Origin: Lytechinus pictus
Taxonomy: Eukaryota; Echinodermata; Echinoidea; Temnopleuroida; Toxopneustidae
DNA length: 64,000 nucleotides
Assembly (NCBI RefSeq): GCF_037042905.1
Contig: NC_087251.1
Location: 37,194,501-37,258,500, forward strand
Reading direction: 5' to 3'
The notes beneath the pieces are model-generated. The model was given only the letters and a program-made list of their open reading frames with translations. It searched no databases and had not been told where the DNA came from. The position numbers and the translations under genes were made by a program. Below, in pieces: positions 32,881-46,822 of this stretch (its first letter is position 1; every line of letters begins with the position of its first letter).

Positions 32881-33883
32881 AAGACAGAGAAAGACATGAA
32901 GAAAACTAAGAAGGAATAAGGGACAGGTAACACACAAGGGGGGGGCGGTATAGGCAGGTAAAAAAGCTGATAGAGATATAGGGAGAGTACTATGAAAGCT
33001 GGAGGTACTTGAGGGATATAATGGAAAGTGAAATATGAAAAAAAGAAACAAAGGCATAGCAGCATCAAGAAAATGCAGGAGTCGTTGGAGCGTAACCCTT
33101 ACTCTTTAGTTTTGATACTCCCCCCCTAAAAGTGTATGTCACTATTCTATTTCAATACTAGATCATATTTATACATGTGCCCCAACCTGTTGTGGCGTGA
33201 AGCATATAATCTAAAAACACATTTTATTGGATATATATTTATCATGATTTCACATCACAATTAAATTTGATAGGGAATCATATTTGTCAAAAATTTCTGC
33301 TTATTTTTTTGGTTTAAAGACCTTCTCAAGCATGGAATGTGATGGAAATTTCAGGATATTTTAATATCAAATAACTAAATATATAAACTAAGTGCTCAAA
33401 CAGATATTTAAACAATATAAAAAACAGTACCAAGAGAGGGTGACAGAATTAATGGCTTGAAAAGTGCAAATATTTGAATTCTGACTGTAATGTTCCATGA
33501 ACGAAGAGTATATTTCACATTACTGACCATTTACAAAAGCTTCAATTGACTATTAGTACTGTCTACCAGACAATCGACAGGAAAAAGAAAGTTTTCAGGT
33601 GACTCACGCAACATTACTTTTTCCTCCTATATTATCAAAGCTTCAACAAGTTTGCAAGTGTACTGCAGATGAATGTAATAATAGTAAATTGATATCATGT
33701 ATCTAAAAATAAATAAGTAAATAACATCTGAAGTAGTTCCTTGACAACAAACCCTTGATATTTAAGTTTACTTTAACACTTTCTTCCTTTAAAATATATG
33801 GCACGAGTACTCATCAACCAGACAGAAAAAGTACCACTTCGCTACTTGGATCAAGAGAGCAATTAGAGGGAGGCTTTGTGGTC
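32881..33883. other. RBKS intron, no feature recognised
   Basis: AT-rich, with a short G tract near 32939. The open frames on both strands have no support. Confidence 0.4.
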
Positions 33884-34155
33884 TACAGCCTGAATATATT
33901 TCACCTTCATAATAAGACTGATATGTTTTTCTTCATTTGACATTAAGAGAGGGCATCAAGACCCAAGGTCAGTCTTTGAAAAGGTCATCTCACTGATAAA
34001 ACTCAAAGACATGACAAGTACGTAATCTATATTTGAGTTTTATCAGTGAGATGACCTTTTCAAAGACTGACCTTGGGTCTTGATGCCCTCTCTTAATGTC
34101 AAATGAAGAAAAACATATCAGTCTTATTATGAAGGTGAAATATATTCAGGCTGTA
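33884..34155. repeat. Perfect palindrome: two 124-bp arms, 24-nt spacer
   Basis: The left arm 33884-34007 (starts TACAGCCTGAATATATTTCA, ends GATAAAACTCAAA) and the right arm 34032-34155 are exact reverse complements over all 124 positions as read here. The spacer is 34008-34031. Flanking sequence outside the arms is not complementary. It lies in the large RBKS intron and would form a long hairpin in the pre-mRNA. Confidence 0.95.
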
Positions 34156-34664
34156 CATAACATTTGAAGTATTTTCCTACTAATAGCATGGAAAACATTA
34201 TCCATGACACGGGTAGAAAAAAAACCATCCAAAAAACAACCTACAAACCCATTTTTTTACCTTCATTATGGCAAATAAACATTTTTTTAGGCCTGAGCAT
34301 TAATGGTGGGTGGGGCGATGAGTATAAAAGTGTTCATCCATAAGCTCTTTGCCGATTGGAAAGGATCAACTGAAACTGATTTAAGCATGTCATGGCGGTT
34401 GCATTTCCTGACTGAAAGCAGGAGCAATCCGCATGAGCAGGCAGATACAGGCAGATACTTAGTTGTTTTGATTTTGCATATTGATAATATCCTAGCCTTA
34501 CCAATTTTTCTATTCTCCTCTGGGCCCTATAACTCACAAGCTATGCTTTCAACCTAGGCCCCTCCATTCTTTACTGGTTTCAATTCTTATTTTGTATAAA
34601 CTCCTATTTGTCTCAAGAACCATTTATTTCATTTCATGATATGTTATACCCATGTCAACCGATG

Positions 34665-35833
34665 TAACATGTTTGTATATAAACCCCTAAAAAAGGTTTG
34701 GAAATCTGTGTTTGGCCATTAATTTCTCCCAACTCCCAATTTTACACAATGCATATTTTACATCATTCAAAAGATCATTTAATTCTCTTTAAAATGATAC
34801 CATGCTTGTTATGATCATGTCATCACGAAAAGAGCAGGATTCAAAAGTGTTGGATGAGGTCTGAATTGAAAAGCTGCAAAACGAGCAAAAAAAGTTCGGA
34901 AATCTGAGTTTGGCCATTAATTTCTCCCAACTCCCAATTTTACACAATGCATATTTTACATTCTTCAAAAGATCATTTAATTCTCTTTAAAATGATACCA
35001 TGCTTGTTATGATCATGCCATTACGAAAAGAGCAGGATTCAAAAGTGTTGGATGAGGTCTGAATTGAAAAGCTGCAAAACGAGCAGAAATAGTCATGAAG
35101 GGTCAATACAAAACATGATTCTTTTGTCTGTGTCATTAGAGATTCAAATCCATTCAAATCAAGCCCCTGCTTCTTTGTAGTGATGGTTCTGTGAGATAAC
35201 ATGGTTTGAGTCGTGGTGTGAAATACCCATGCATGTTTGTTTGTTATGTGTTTGCTTGGGCAGAGGTGTGTTTGATTCCATGTTAATGCTGATGTTAAGG
35301 TGCATGAAAATAATAAAAAGAAACCACTGAGAAACTCACTCATCACCCCTGAAAAAAAAAGTGACTTTATTGTGCCATTTTGCATCTTTTGAAGTTTGAC
35401 CTTGCCCCATATTTCAAGGCAATGCACCTCCATGTGAATGATAATCACATCATGTAGGGTATCATTTTAAAGAAAATTAAATGATCTATTCATTGATATT
35501 AATTACATATTGATATTAACTAAAACTGATGAGGAATTATCGGTCAAAGTCAAAAGAACCCGCTGAGAAACTCACTCATCACCACGGAAAAAAGAACAGT
35601 TACTTTCAATATTGTGTCATTTTGCAACTTTTGAATTTTGACCTTGCCCCACATCTCAAGGCACTGCACCTCCATGTGAACCATAATCATATCACGTAGG
35701 GTATCATTTTAAAGAGAATTAAATGATCTATTCATTTATATTAATTACACATTGATATCTACTAAAACCAAGGAGGCATTATCGATCAAAATCAGATTTC
35801 CAAACTTTTTTTAAGGAGTTTATATATGTGAAT
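34665..35833. mobile_element. Foldback element with duplicated arms
   Basis: The left end ATGTTTGTATATAAACCCC with AGGTTTGGAAATCTG is inverted relative to CAGATTTCCAAACTTTTTTT and TTTATATATG at the right. The left arm holds two direct copies, 198 bp apart, of a unit containing TTGGCCATTAATTTCTCCCA and CATGCTTGTTATGATCATG. The right side holds two related inverted units with GGGTATCATTTTAAAG (about 35459 and 35700). The 153-codon minus frame at 35448-34987 crosses the middle and has no recognised motif. Confidence 0.75.
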
Positions 35834-36076
35834 TATGGAAATCAACTGAACTGAACTGAAGATTTGCTTGCAGCCTCAGTAAGCAATCAAGATTTTTGCT
35901 TACACACCACTGTGCAGCAATTTACAGCAATCAAAATTTTGAAATGTAACAACAGAGTGACAGGTGTCTATGAATCTCCTTTTGCTAAAGATATATTTCT
36001 GACGTGAAAAAAATAACACTTTGAAGGCAACAACTTTGTCACTTGTAGACATGCTTATCAAAAACTCATATATATC

Positions 36077-36677
36077 CTTAAAGGACAGGTCCACCCCAAC
36101 AAAAAGTTGATTTAAATAAAAAGAGAAAAATCCAACAAGCATAACACTGAAAGTTTCATCAAAATCTGATGTAAAATAAGAAAGTTATGACATTTTAAAG
36201 TTTCGCTTATTTTCACAAAACAGTTATATGCACATCCTGGCTGGTATGCAAATGAGGAGACTATGATGTCATCCACTCACTATTTCTATCGTATTTTATT
36301 ATATGAAATATGAAATATTATAATTTTCTCCTCATTGTCAAGTGATACAACGATTAATTCCTCCCTGAACATGTGAAATTAGCATTGTTTAATACTATAT
36401 GGTTCATTCAAGTTGGTCCTTATTGTCAAATCTATAAAAAATGAAATAATGTATAATTCAAACAATAAAAAAAAAAAAAAATAGTGAGTGATGGACATCA
36501 TCAACTGACTCACCTAGTTGTGCATATCACTGTTTTGTGAAAAATAAGCAAAAATTTAAAATGTCATAACTTTCTTATTTTACATGCAATTTTGATGAAA
36601 TTTTCAGCACTATGCTAGTTTGATTTTTCTCTATTTATTCAAGTCAGCGTTTTCCTGGGGTGAACTTGACCTTTAAG
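36077..36677. mobile_element. Foldback family H, copy 2
   Basis: The ends CTTAAAGGACAGGTCCACCC and GGGTGAACTTGACCTTTAAG are inverted. The body matches 28856-29463 in reverse orientation, including GGTATGCAAATGAGGAGACT and CACTCACTATT blocks and a poly(A) stretch near 36468-36481. It is located in the RBKS intron. Confidence 0.85.
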
Positions 36678-38500
<1,823 letters not shown>

Positions 38501-39529
38501 CAAGTGGAGCACCTCTAACAGTCTCGCCTGCATTACGCCATTCAATAGAACAGCAGTGCTGACTTTGTAAAACAACTATTAATAGTTATTTTGAAGAAAA
38601 AAAATCATATGATAATAAAGTACTACGTTCATTGACCCTAGACGATCTTTGACATTGGTCATGTGACCTGAATCTCCAGCAGTATGTTTCATGATACTAG
38701 ATTACTCTAATGTCTAAGTTTCATGAACACGATCTATTAACTTTCAAAGTTACATGTATGATGGTAATTTGGCAAATACATGTACCTCTAACATGCCTGG
38801 CCAAAGTTCATTGACCGTAAATGACCTTTGACCTTAGTCATGTGACCTGAAACTCACAAAGGATGTTCAGTGATACTTGATTACTATTATGTCCAAGTTT
38901 TATGAACCAGTTTTATGAACCAGATCCTTAACCTTTAAAGTTATCATGGAAATCACCAAATACCCTCAACTCAGGCAGGGTGTTCAGTAATACTTGATTA
39001 ATCTTAGGAAGTAACGAACTAGGCCCATATACTTTAAAGTTATGATGACATTTCAAAAGCTTAACCTTCGGTTAAGATTTTGATGTTGATTCCCCAACAT
39101 AGTCTAAGTTCATTGAACTAAATGACCTTTGACCTTGGTCATGTGAATTAAAACTCAGGCAGTGTGTTCAGTAATACTTGATTACTCTTATGTCCAAGTT
39201 TTCAAACTAGGCCCAAATGCTCTCAAGTTATGATGACATTTCAAAAACTTAACCTACATGTATGGTTTATATTTTGATGTTGATTCCCCCAACATGGTCT
39301 AAGTTCATTGACCCTAAATGACCTTTGACCTTGGTCATGTGACATCAAACTCTGGCAGGATGTTAAAGTAATACTTGATAACCATTCTGTCAGAATTTCA
39401 TGAACTAGGCCAATACACTTTTAAAGTTATGATGACATTTCAAAAACTTAACCTTCGGTTAAGATCTGGTGTTGATGCCGCCATCGGAAAAGCGGCACCT
39501 ATAGTCTCGCTCTGCTATACAGGCAAGAC
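38501..39529. repeat. Interspersed repeat with internal about 160-bp TGACCTTTGACCT units, copy 1
   Basis: Starts CAAGTGGAGCACCTCTAACA followed by GTCTCGCCTGCAT (38521-38533) and ends with ATACAGGCAAGAC (39517-39529), a decayed inverse. Inside are several tandem units of the form GACCTTGGTCATGTGACCTG, with ATACTTGATTACTCTTATGT and CAAGTTTCATGAACTAG. The 3' end carries GATGCCGCCATCGGAAAAGC and GGCACCTATAGTCTCGC. Exact TGACCTTTGACCT sites are at 38822, 39123 and 39319. Confidence 0.8.
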
Positions 39530-40099
39530 AAAAACAGTATCTGGATTCCATATATAAATTATGTAGATCTTTGTGTCTGAAGAAATTTTTTAATCAAGGA
39601 AACAAAGCTCTGTAAATATAATTATAGTAATAATACATTTTGTACAGCATTTTCAACAAATTTGGAAATAGTGAAATACTTAATATTTCAAACGAGCAAT
39701 CCATCACAAAAATATTAATAAAACATTTAAGAATTCATAACCTAACACACAATAGTTCCATGGAGGAGACAGAGAAAAAAATATTAACCATAAAGCTCAT
39801 ACCCACGATTGAATTCTTGGTAAAATTACTAAAATCAAATTCCGATTGAATTCTTGGTAAAATTACTAAAATCAAATTCATGAACCTCCCCCATCCCCTT
39901 AAAAAAGTTTAATAAAATGAATTAATAAATAACATAATTAAGTACCAATTTAAAGGATATTAATAATAAATATCAATGAATGAATAATAACAGCAACAAT
40001 AATGAAACTATTGAAAATAAAAATAATGAGAATAATAATAACAATGATAATAACTAAAAATATCACTGAAAGTGATTAATACCCCCACCCTATGTCATT
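39530..40099. other. RBKS intron with a perfect 37-bp tandem duplication
   Basis: Positions 39806-39842 and 39843-39879 are identical (CGATTGAATTCTTGGTAAAA and onward). Otherwise AT-rich (AATAATAA) sequence with no gene. Confidence 0.6.
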
Positions 40100-40937
40100 A
40101 CCAATGCAAATCATTTATAACACACTTGGAAAGCGAATCTTGAGTGTCGTTTCCCTAGATGAATGTTTGTACCAAATTTCTGGAGCAAAGGTAAAACAAA
40201 AACCGGAAAAGTAGCTTCCCAGGGTTTTGCTGTTACCATGGCAACACACCTTGAAACACATTCAGAAAATGGAATTGCCATTTCTTTACCCAAAGACCAA
40301 TGTCGGTGCCAACTTTCATGAGCACTGGCCAAAAACTGGGGTAGTATTTAGGAGTATTTTAGGAGTTTTCTTTGTTTTTTTACCATAATATACAGATACC
40401 ATGGCAACACAATTTCTAACAAAAGTGAAAAAAGTTTCGTGCACTCCTTAACTCAAGACCTGTGCTATGGAAGTAATTCAAACCACAAGGGTTTTAGCCA
40501 ATTTTTGCCATATAATATGTGGTTACCATGGCAACATGATTTTGACACAAACAAAAAAATTGTCATGCATATCTTTACCTCAAGACGAATGTGAGAGCAA
40601 AATTACATGAGAATTAGTTGAAAACTGATGAAGTAGTTTGAACCACAAGATTTTTACATGATTTTCGCTAGATAATGTTAGTACCATGGCAACACAATTT
40701 CTGACACACACACAAAAATGTGTCTCCTGCATCTTTACCTCAAAACCAATGTACGAGCCAAATTTCATGAGGATTGGTTGAAGACTGATGAAGTAGTTTA
40801 AACCGCAAGATTTTTATCCAATATTCGTCATATACCTTGTTTCCATGGCATCACGATTTCTGACACATGCAAAAAGTATGTCTTGCACATCTTTACCTCA
40901 AGACCAATTTGTGTGCCAAATTTCATGGGGATTGATT
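40100..40937. repeat. Tandem array of about 126-163-bp ACCATGGCAACA units
   Basis: The anchor ACCATGGCAACA recurs near 40236, 40399, 40525 and 40682, with a variant at 40842. Each is followed by a hydroxy-poor AT block and TCTTTACCTCAAGACCAATG, then CAAATTTCATGAGAATTGGT. The array is interrupted by the element at 40938-42152 and resumes at about 42153-42300. Confidence 0.8.
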
Positions 40938-42152
40938 AACAAGTGGAATGCCTCTAGCGGTCTCACCTGCATCATGAGATTCAATATAGCAGCAGTGCTA
41001 TCGCATCAAGTATCACATTCCAGTTTAGCTTTTTGGAGCTGCAAGAGGAATTATCGCATCAAGTATCAAGTGCTGACTTTGAAAAACACCATTTAACTAA
41101 TTATTCACAAAAAAAAACCATTCATATAATGATAGAATACTGTACGTTCATTGACATTGGACCTTGATCATGTGACTTAAAACTGGTCAGTGATACTTGA
41201 TTACCCCTATATCCACATTTTATACACTATATCTATAAACTTTGAAAGTTATGACAGCAATCTAATAATTACCTCTAAAATGGCCAAAGTTCAATGACCT
41301 TAAATGACCTTTGACTTTGGTCATGTGACCTGAAACTCGCATGAGATGTTCAGTGATACTTGACGACTCTTATGTCCAAGTTTTATGAACTAGACCAATT
41401 TTATACATACGGAGTTATGATGGTAATTCAACAAATACCCCTAACATGGCCAATATCCATTGACCTTTGACCTTGGTCATGTGACCTGAAACTCGCACAG
41501 GATGTTCAGTGATACTTGATTACTCTTATGTCCAAGTTTCATGAGTAAGATCCATCAACTTTCAAAGTTATGATGGTAATTCAACATATACCCCCATTAC
41601 AGCCAAAGTTCACTGACCTTTGACCTTGGTCATGTGACCTGAAATGCACACAGGATGTTCAGTGATACGTGATTACTCTTATGTCCAAGTTTTATGAACT
41701 AGACCAATATACTTTCAAAGTAATGATGGTAATTCAACAAATACCCCCAATTTGGCCAAAGTTCATTGACCCTAAATGACCGTTGACCTTAATCATGTGA
41801 CCTGAAACTTGCACATGATGTTCAGTGATACTTGATTACTATTATGTCAAAGTTTCATGAATCAGATCCATAAACTTTCAAAGTTATGATGGTAATTCAA
41901 CAGATACCCCCACTTTGGCCAAAGTTCATTGACCCTATATGTCCTTTGACCTTGGTCATGTGACGTGAAACTCATGCAGGATGTTCAGTAATACTTGATT
42001 AACCTTATGGCCAAGTTTCATGAACTAGGTCCATATACTTTCTAAGTTATGCTGTCATTTCAAAAACTTAACATTCGGTTAAGATTTGGTGTTGACGCCG
42101 CCGCCGTCGGAAAAGCGGCGCCTATAGTCTCACTCTGCTATGCAGGTGAGAC
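40938..42152. mobile_element. TIR-bounded TGACCTTTGACCT repeat, copy 2
   Basis: GTCTCACCTGCAT (40960-40972) and ATGCAGGTGAGAC (42140-42152) are perfect 13-bp inverses. The left outer end matches copy 1 (CAAGTGGAATGCCTCTAGCG). The interior is a tandem series of about 155-160-bp units, and the 3' end includes GACGCCGCCGCCGTCGGAAA with AGCGGCGCC, a GC-rich hairpin. It splits the ACCATGGCAACA array, so it behaves as an inserted mobile unit. No transposase is encoded. Confidence 0.75.
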
Positions 42153-42531
42153 AAAAACTGAGGAAGAAGTTCGAAATGCAATATTTTTCCTAATTTTTGC
42201 CATAATATACCATAACCATGGTAACACAATTTCCTAAATTTCCGAGAATTGATTAAAAATTGAAGAAGTGGTTCGAAGCACAAGATTTGCAACGAACCGA
42301 CCGTACACTGATTCCTATATACCCCCTCAACTTTGTATGGCGGGGGTATGATAATGAATAATAATTACAATAATTACACTAATATAAAATAAGTTACATA
42401 TATATACGTGTGTGTGTGTGAAGACTAAATGATCGTCAAGGATAAAACAGAGTAATACACTGGGTTGCAAAGCTTTCAGCCCCTGGCCTTCTTCAGTTTT
42501 TATTTGCTAAACAATGCATAAGCGATGTTGC

Positions 42532-43190
42532 GTCTCGCCCACTTGTGAAAATAACCAGAAATATCGCAACAGTATCAAAAGTTCATTATGAAATAACTGG
42601 GATGGAATAACACTTGTCATAAGAGAGTCATGCACGTAATCTTTAACGTTGACCTCAAAATGACCTTTGACCTTACCATGTGACCTCTGGCTGCATCATA
42701 ACATGCAGGTCTCCTAAGTATATCTACAACCCATGTTTGGTTCAAATAGACTTTAATACGGTTGCAGATTTATTGTGTCATAACAGGGTCTTGCATATAA
42801 ACTTTAACATGAAAATGACCTTTGAACTTACCATGTGACCTTCGACTGCAGCATAACATGCAGGTCTCCTAAGCACCTTTACAACCCAAGTTTGGTTAAG
42901 TGACTTAAGGTTGCAGAGTTATGTGTGTCATAGGAGTCTTGCACATAAACTGTAACGTTGACCTGATCGTAAACATTAACATTGACCTCAATATGACCTC
43001 TGACCTTACCATATGACCTCCAACTGCACCATGCACAACATGCAAATCCCATAAATGCATCTACAATCCAAGTTTGATTGAAAAGGACTTATTGTTGAAA
43101 AACTATGTGTCACAATGTTTGTGATGGATGGACGACGGACAAACGACATTTGGATCCCTTAGTCTTGCCTTCACCTCTGGTGGGCGAGAC
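42532..43190. mobile_element. 659-bp TIR element with TGACCTTTGACC units
   Basis: GTCTCGCCCAC at the left and GTGGGCGAGAC at the right are perfect 11-bp inverses. Inside are three related units containing CATGTGACCTC or CATGTGACCTTCG, then AACATGCAGGTCTCCTAAG and TACAACCCA. An exact TGACCTTTGACCT is at 42661. It lies just downstream of the RBKS exon 43292-43456. Its termini resemble those of 40938-42152. Confidence 0.75.
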
Positions 43191-43291
43191 AATAAAACAA
43201 ATAAAGCAAATTATAGAATAAGTAACAGAACAAACATAATGGTAAATAACTATATATAATTATATACATGTGCATCTATATATAAACTTAC

Positions 43292-43456
43292 TTCCAAAGG
43301 ATCTTGCTTCCTTCAAAGCAGCTAGAACAGTACCTTGCAAAATCTCAAGCTGACACACCAACACTTTAGGGTAATCCATCTGAGCCATAGCTTGGTTCAC
43401 ATCTGCTGGCGTGATTTCAAAGTTGGCTCCGCTTATGATCACTATAGAGTTTTGAC
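43292..43456 (-). CDS. RBKS: Ribokinase, internal exon
   Basis: 165 nt. The acceptor CATCTTTTAAAAG|GT lets a Gly codon form with the upstream exon. The donor is TTTGGAA|GTAAGT (phase 1). The peptide QNSIVIISGANFEITPADVN, then MDYPKVLVCQLEI and VLAALKEARSFG, matches the ribokinase region G-x-N-x-I-x-V-x-x-G-A-N, where the GAN motif follows the substrate lid. A second possible acceptor at CTCTATAG (43442) would delete QNSIV and is less likely. The GATA satellite begins about 90 bp upstream in the intron. Confidence 0.9.
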
Positions 43457-43549
43457 CTTTTAAAAGATGGGTAGACAGATTTATATGTTATTATAATAAT
43501 AATAACTAGATTTTAATTCGTCATGCGGACGAATTAGGTGGTCTGTCGT

Positions 43550-44560
43550 ATAGATAGATAAACAGGAAAAACATATTTAAACAGATATTAGATTGAAAAA
43601 TAGATAGACAAACAGATTTACATAATCAAACAGATACATACAAGAAAGATATATAATTATAGTAGATGGATGGAGTGATGGATGGAGAGATCAATTATAG
43701 GTGGTTATATTAATAAAACATAGACATATAGATAGATAGAGACACAGACATATAGATAGATAGAGAGACAGACTTATAGATCGATAGATTGATTGATAGA
43801 TATATAGATAGATAGAGAGAGAGAGAGATGATTGGTGGTTATATTAATAAAACATAGATAAACATATAGATAGAAAGAGAGACAGACAGATAGATAGATA
43901 GACAGATAGATCTAGACAGACATATAGATAGAGAGACAGACATATCATGAAGCTATTACGAGCTATCTCGTAAGAGACAGACATATAGATTGATAGAGAG
44001 ACAGAGATAGATAGAGAGACAGACATATAGATGAATAGATAGATAGCTAGATAGAGAGACAGACAGACAGATATATAGATAGATAGATAGATAGATAGAT
44101 AGAGACAGGCAGATATATAGATGGCTAGATAGATAGACATATCTAAACAGATAGATACATATATATAATAATTAAATATAATTATATATCATAATGTATG
44201 TACATTTTCTCATGTTAATTTTATGTTTATAACAAGATATATTGTGATTGTTTTTTTAATATGCAGGACCCCAAGGGAGAGCAATTTTTTGTTGATTGGG
44301 TATCCTGTTGAAATATTGTTAATAAATAAATAAATAAATAATAAATATAGCGTATTAGACACACAGAGAGAGAGATAGATAGATAAACAGACAGAATAGA
44401 TATACAATGTAGGTAGATAGACAGACAGACATATGGATAGATAGAGAGAGAGGGACGTATTCAAACAGAAAAATATATATTAGACAGAGAGATGTGATGT
44501 AGGTAGATAGACAGACAGATAAATAGATATGATATAAAAAGTAATTATAATCTGTTTTAT
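43550..44560. repeat. GATA/GACA simple-sequence satellite
   Basis: About 1 kb dominated by GATAGATA, GACAGACA and CATATAGATA words, broken by short unique segments (for example 44160-44340). Minus frames of 70-98 codons of alternating Leu/Ser/Ile/Tyr are artefacts of the repeat. Confidence 0.93.
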
Positions 44561-44639
44561 TTTGCAATATTTTAGCTATTATTTGTTAGAATTCTTATAA
44601 TTGATCGGGGGCAAGATAGCTAAAAAAAAAAAAAATCAT

Positions 44640-44722
44640 GTTCACCCGCGGACTCGAACCCCTGCCTGCATGATGGAATGAGAAGTAAGTCTGACGCCTA
44701 ACCGATTGAGCTAGAATATTTC
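44640..44722 (-). repeat. tRNA-like sequence (SINE head or degenerate tRNA)
   Basis: On the minus strand TAGCTCAATCGGTTAGGCG (44713-44695) is an A box and GGGGTTCGAGTCCGC (44663-44650) is a B box, at normal tRNA spacing. The acceptor strands do not pair (AATATTC versus GGGTGAA), so it is probably a tRNA-derived repeat. Confidence 0.55.
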
Positions 44723-46822
44723 CCATAGACTTTACACGTAAGCAAAACACGAGAATCTCAAATCCAATCTTGCAAGTAAAATACGGGCATGATCCCGGCA
44801 TCTGATCGAAAAATAAAGGGACACAACCGAAAGCTTAGAATCTCAGCTACACCATACTAAAAGCTCAGGGATAACTGGCAACAAAAATTGGAGATATGGC
44901 TTATGAAATAGAAGAATGTAGAATCTAGTTTTGAGAAAAAGTCATGTCCCATAGAGATTACACGCAAAATGAGTAAAAGTGACATGCCTTTATTATTTGC
45001 AATTTTTGAGGATGATCTGTTTATCAAAATGAAAAATAAAGGCAATAACTCAGGAAGAATAAGACCTAAGCTACAACATATCAAAAATTGGGTGAAAATT
45101 GACCAATATTCACGGAGTTAGAGCCAGATTTGCATAATTATAATGACGTCATAATACGCAAAATGGATATTTTGACTTCCGACGCCATTTTGATGACGTC
45201 ATAATATAATTGAGGGTCAAATGAGACATGAAATTATAACTCTAGTTCATACTCTATCAAAATATGGAAAAAAAATTGGGGGTCCCCATGCGTTCTGAAG
45301 AGCTACAGCGGATTTTCTATAGGCATGTTTTTGCCCATATATGGCCTATAGTGAGAGCTCGCGCGCACACGTGCTGCAAACTTTAACGGGTGTTAATTTC
45401 CTTATTAATGATCGTAGAAGGTTGATCAAGGCATCAAATTACTCAAAATTATATTATCAATGCAATGATATAAAAAAAACGGTGTTTCTGAGTTGCATTG
45501 AGGCGTTACGCGCGGAAACGCGCGCGCATACGTTTGCGCGCGCAATTTTTTGAAATGCTTAAAATGACCTAAAACGTACTCTGTTTTGGTCAAAAAATGA
45601 TTTTGAGCATTTTAAATTTTTTACGCGCGCGTACGCGCGCGTCGTGACCTACAGGTGACCTTTGATGACATGACCTGATGACCCTTAATCTGAAGTTTAT
45701 GTCATGTGAATTTGATTGATTTTTGATAATTGATAATGGAGATATGATTGATAATGTGATTTTACAAAATGGCGTCTAGATGACGTCATGATGACGTCAT
45801 GACATTAAGATTCTTGCAGAATTGAGGTCTTAATGATGTTGATATGTGGTGATATTTTGATGATTATTGAATATGAACTTTCTGAGATTTGCTGTCCACA
45901 AGAAATGGAGGAAATAAAAATAAGAAATAATAAATAATAAATAATAAAGAAAGAAAATTCGGACAAACATAAAAGGTGATCTGTCATAGACAGACCACCT
46001 AATAATAATAAGGACATCTATTCAGGGCACAGCACCCTGGCTAAGCTAGCAAGCCTACTGATTCCGGTGCTCACAGCTTTTTAGAAATTGCTTTTAGAAC
46101 AGGAGATATGAAGTCTGTCTTAGAAGATTACTCAACTTTGAAGCTGTTGCAATTTTGTTTGTATTGTTTGAATTGTCTGCAACTGATGTTGAAAGAGTTA
46201 GGAGGGATGAACACATTTTACAATCTTACAAATCTTCCTAACGTTGCATAATGATTTTGGATCTTTCTCATTTGATCGAACACGATCAGGTCTAAGAACG
46301 TTTTCGATTTATTTCATTGGAAAATGAAATCGCAGACAGTCGTTAGGTGAGTGATGGCCGCAAGTCAAATGCTTACCAAAGTTGAAGCAATTTCTCACAA
46401 CAGATTGTGCAAGCAATGTGTTTTTTTCCTCTTCTAAGGTAAATTTCACTGTCAATGTCAAACAGATTTCTGTGATACAAAACAATTAACCCCTAACTTA
46501 CTTGTATGTTATTATCCCCTGTTAATTCTAGAGTACTTAACTTTTTTTTGCATTTCAGTGTTTTTGATACCATATTTTGGTAGAGCATAATAAAGTATCT
46601 CCACAACCAAAATTTGGTGGGAATCAATCCATGGGATATGACCTCATGAATACATAATTAGCCCCAATGAAGTCAATGTATTATTCAAAGTTTATTAAAA
46701 ACTTTACTTTTATGAATTTTTCAGTGCTTTGCATATTTGATTTTATATCAAATTTATATGCTTAGCCTGGAGTACCATTTCGAAGCTAAATAATTATTAC
46801 TTTCATGGCCCTGTGTACTTAC
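44723..46822. other. RBKS intron with CRE and CG-alternating motifs
   Basis: TGACGTCA palindromes at 45144, 45194, 45781 and 45792. ACGCGCGCG / GCGCGCGC tracts at about 45508-45547 and 45623-45642. TGACCTTTGATGACATGACC near 45655. From 46004 to 46822 nothing is recognised. Confidence 0.5.

Larger units (their letters stand above)
43533..46003. repeat. 2.5-kb segment bounded by 15-bp perfect inverted repeats
   Basis: ATTAGGTGGTCTGTC at 43533-43547 and GACAGACCACCTAAT at 45989-46003 are exact inverses. The segment contains the GATA satellite, a tRNA-like sequence, four CRE palindromes and CG-alternating tracts. Whether this is one mobile unit or a coincidence of two copies of a shorter repeat is not decidable by eye. 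At the right end, AGGTGATCTGTC also forms a small local hairpin with GACAGACCACCT. Confidence 0.5.

Noticed and set aside
34987-35448. 153-codon minus-strand frame
   Set aside because: Lies within a foldback element; no recognisable motif, and it is inside an intron of RBKS.
43844-44567. Minus-strand frames of 70-98 codons rich in Tyr/Leu/Ser/Ile
   Set aside because: They are translations of the GATA/GACA simple repeat and have no gene features.
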